Origin: SCGC-AAA076-P13 sp964613455
GTDB taxonomy: Bacteria > Pseudomonadota > Gammaproteobacteria > Magnimaribacterales > D2472
Length of the DNA: 7,397 bases
Direction: 5' to 3'
Assembly: GCA_964613455.1 (NCBI GenBank)
Contig: CAZTGS010000029.1
Coordinates: 1 to 7,397, forward strand
Positions 6,158 through 7,397 of this stretch are shown in pieces; position 1 is the first letter of the stretch; the number at the start of each line of letters is the position of its first letter. The notes under the pieces are model-generated. The model made no database searches. It was not told where the DNA came from and saw only the letters and a program-made list of their open reading frames with translations. The position numbers were made by a program, and so were the translations under genes.

Positions 6158-6945
6158 TAAATAAAAACCTATCCCTTGACGGACTAATCTTTAAAGCTAC
6201 AAAAATTGATAACTCAAATAATATTTTGACTATTACTTTAAATCGTCCAGAAAAAAAGAATGCACTTAATAACGTAATGATTGATGAAATTAACTATGCT
6301 TTAGCTTATGCAAAGCAAGAAAGAAGTGTTCGTGTTGTTGTAATAGCTGCTGAGGGTGATATTTTTTGTGCTGGAGCTGATTTAAATCGAACAGAATCAG
6401 ACTCGAATGTCCCTAAAATAGAAGGAGCTGAAGATATAAGCTTGGCTATTAGGCATCTTTACAAACCAGTAATATGTAAAATACAAGGATCTGTTTTGGC
6501 GGGTGCACTGTTAATGGTAACTAACGCCACACATGCCATTGCAACAAAGGAAGCTAAATTCTCTGCACCAGAAATTAAACGCGGACTTTGGCCTTTTATG
6601 GTTATGGCAGGATTATTTAGAGTGATGCCAAAAAGAGCGGGATTAGATTTCATTATGCGTGGTGGTTTTATTGATTCAGAAAAAGCAGAACAGTGGGGTT
6701 TAATAAATTACTCAGTATCTTCAAATGAATTGGATAGTACTGTTGATAGTTTAGCCAAAGAATTAGCCAGTTTGGCTCCTGGAACAATGCAGTTTGGACT
6801 AGAAGCATATGAAAAGCAGGATGGGATGGTTTTTGATGAAGCGTTGCCCTATCTTCAAGAACAAATTGCTGAATGTTTTAAAGGCAATGATGCTAAAGAA
6901 GGAATTGCAGCATTTTTAGAAAAAAGAGATCCTAATTGGGATTAA
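6154..6945 (+). CDS. Enoyl-CoA hydratase/isomerase-family protein, possible AtuE-type hydratase
   Basis: This 263-residue protein belongs to the crotonase family, acting on an acyl-CoA thioester in the cytosol. Visible motifs are TLNRPEKKNAL (28-38), the first oxyanion-hole segment FCAGADL (71-77, Ala73/Gly74), IQGSVLAGALLM (110-121) in place of the usual 'xNGxAxGGGxEL', and FSAPEIKRGLWP (136-147). The second catalytic glutamate of two-Glu hydratases corresponds to Glu140, but the first position is Leu120, and GGG has become Ala116-Gly117-Ala118. Context (carboxylase, AtuA, acyl-CoA dehydrogenase) suggests hydration of the carboxylated product, as isohexenylglutaconyl-CoA hydratase AtuE does. 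A single-Glu enzyme could also be an isomerase, or a hydratase using the other glutamate. The ATG overlaps the AtuA stop by four bases (ATGA), with GGAAG at 6139-6143 ten bases upstream. Family membership is firm; the reaction is inferred. Confidence 0.9.
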   Translation: MINKNLSLDGLIFKATKIDNSNNILTITLNRPEKKNALNNVMIDEINYALAYAKQERSVRVVVIAAEGDIFCAGADLNRTESDSNVPKIEGAEDISLAIRHLYKPVICKIQGSVLAGALLMVTNATHAIATKEAKFSAPEIKRGLWPFMVMAGLFRVMPKRAGLDFIMRGGFIDSEKAEQWGLINYSVSSNELDSTVDSLAKELASLAPGTMQFGLEAYEKQDGMVFDEALPYLQEQIAECFKGNDAKEGIAAFLEKRDPNWD

Positions 6946-6957
6946 TTATTTATTAAA

Positions 6958-6960
6958 GGA
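6958..6960 (+). promoter_or_regulatory. Shine-Dalgarno of the acyl-CoA dehydrogenase gene
   Basis: AAAGGAAA in the 24-base spacer places GGA nine bases before ATG at 6970. It confirms the start of the last gene, which is the only downstream operon gene with its ribosome site outside the preceding coding sequence. Confidence 0.7.
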
Positions 6961-6969
6961 AACTATTAA

Positions 6970-7397
6970 ATGGATTTAAATTACGGATCTGAATACGAAG
7001 ACTTTAGAAAAGAAGTTCAAGAATTTTGTAAAGAATGGAAAGGAGTAAATTTTAAAGACTCTGCCAAGGTTCCACTGGCACAAGCTTTTGAGTCAAGTGG
7101 AATAACAATGTCTAGGTCAAAGTGGCAATCTATTTTAATTAATAAAGGTTATTTTGCTCGATCTGTACCAAAAGAATACGGCGGCTTTGGAGGAGATACT
7201 GACATTATTAAAAATAGAATAGTTGCATCAGAATTCTCAAATGCAAAAATACCAACAGCCATGGGCGGTCAAGGTATAGATATGCTAGTCCCTACCCTCT
7301 TGGAGCTTGGAACAGAGGAACAAAAAAAACAATATATAAAGCCAACCCTTCATGGAGAAATGATTTGGTGCCAAGGGTATTCAGAACCAAATGCAGG
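6970..7397 (+). CDS. Acyl-CoA dehydrogenase, N-terminal part (runs off right edge)
   Basis: From ATG at 6970 the frame stays open to the window end, giving 142 complete codons of a gene that would normally encode about 380-400 residues. The N-terminal helical domain of the acyl-CoA dehydrogenase family is evident: EYEDFRKEVQEFCKEW near residues 8-23, a SVPKEYGGFGGD segment near 70, a GTEEQKKQYI segment near 118-127 and the flavin-binding signature WCQGYSEPNAG at the cut. These FAD enzymes make the alpha,beta double bond in acyl-CoAs and pass electrons to ETF. The catalytic glutamate lies beyond the window. Placed 24 bases after the hydratase-like gene on the same strand, it most likely supplies the unsaturated substrate for the carboxylase, as citronellyl-CoA dehydrogenase (AtuD) does in Pseudomonas; the chain-length or branch preference cannot be read from this part. 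Confidence 0.9.
   Translation, partial: MDLNYGSEYEDFRKEVQEFCKEWKGVNFKDSAKVPLAQAFESSGITMSRSKWQSILINKGYFARSVPKEYGGFGGDTDIIKNRIVASEFSNAKIPTAMGGQGIDMLVPTLLELGTEEQKKQYIKPTLHGEMIWCQGYSEPNA

Noticed and set aside
6946..6969. Possible terminator or promoter between the hydratase-like and dehydrogenase genes
   Set aside because: The spacer is 24 bases, has no hairpin, and is accounted for by a Shine-Dalgarno; read-through is expected.
1..7397. CRISPR arrays, insertion sequences, tRNA/rRNA genes, phage or attachment-site signatures
   Set aside because: No regularly spaced repeats, transposase motifs, cloverleaf-like sequences or terminal repeats were seen; nearly every base is in the genes listed.

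Overview
This 7.4 kb, strongly A+T-rich bacterial window (arginine mostly AGA, A/T-ending codons preferred) holds most of one forward-strand catabolic operon. It resembles the acyclic terpene utilisation (atu) cluster of Pseudomonas. The base composition, very tight packing and gene content suggest a streamlined planktonic marine proteobacterium, perhaps a SAR86-like gammaproteobacterium. That assignment is an inference from style; no phylogenetic marker is present.

Layout: (1) positions 1-82, minus strand, are the first 27 codons of a glutathione S-transferase-like gene. (2) Positions 83-179 form a divergent promoter region with a perfect TATAAT and a striking imperfect palindrome (123-152), which is a good operator candidate. 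(3) From 180 to the right edge six genes run in one direction: acyl-CoA carboxylase beta (carboxyltransferase) subunit, acyl-CoA carboxylase alpha (biotin carboxylase plus biotin carrier) subunit, a TetR-type regulator, an AtuA-family protein, an enoyl-CoA hydratase/isomerase-family protein, and an acyl-CoA dehydrogenase cut by the window end. The first five are joined by overlaps of 1-4 bases or a 1-base gap, and the sixth follows after 24 bases, so a single transcript is very likely.

How the genes may work together: in the known Atu pathway, a citronellyl-CoA-type thioester is oxidised by an acyl-CoA dehydrogenase. The beta-methyl-branched enoyl-CoA is carboxylated by a biotin-dependent carboxylase (geranyl-CoA carboxylase, AtuC/AtuF). 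The product is hydrated by an enoyl-CoA hydratase-family enzyme (AtuE) before cleavage. All these activity classes are present here, along with AtuA, whose biochemical role is not settled as far as I know. The TetR gene inside the operon is the natural candidate to bind the upstream palindrome and sense a pathway acyl-CoA.

The class of pathway (carboxylation-dependent degradation of a branched acyl-CoA) is well supported. The exact substrate is not. The carboxyltransferase has a substrate-pocket segment unlike 3-methylcrotonyl-CoA carboxylase, and the hydratase-like protein lacks one of the two usual catalytic glutamates. The operon could therefore serve terpenoids or another branched or isoprenoid-like acid not yet assigned.
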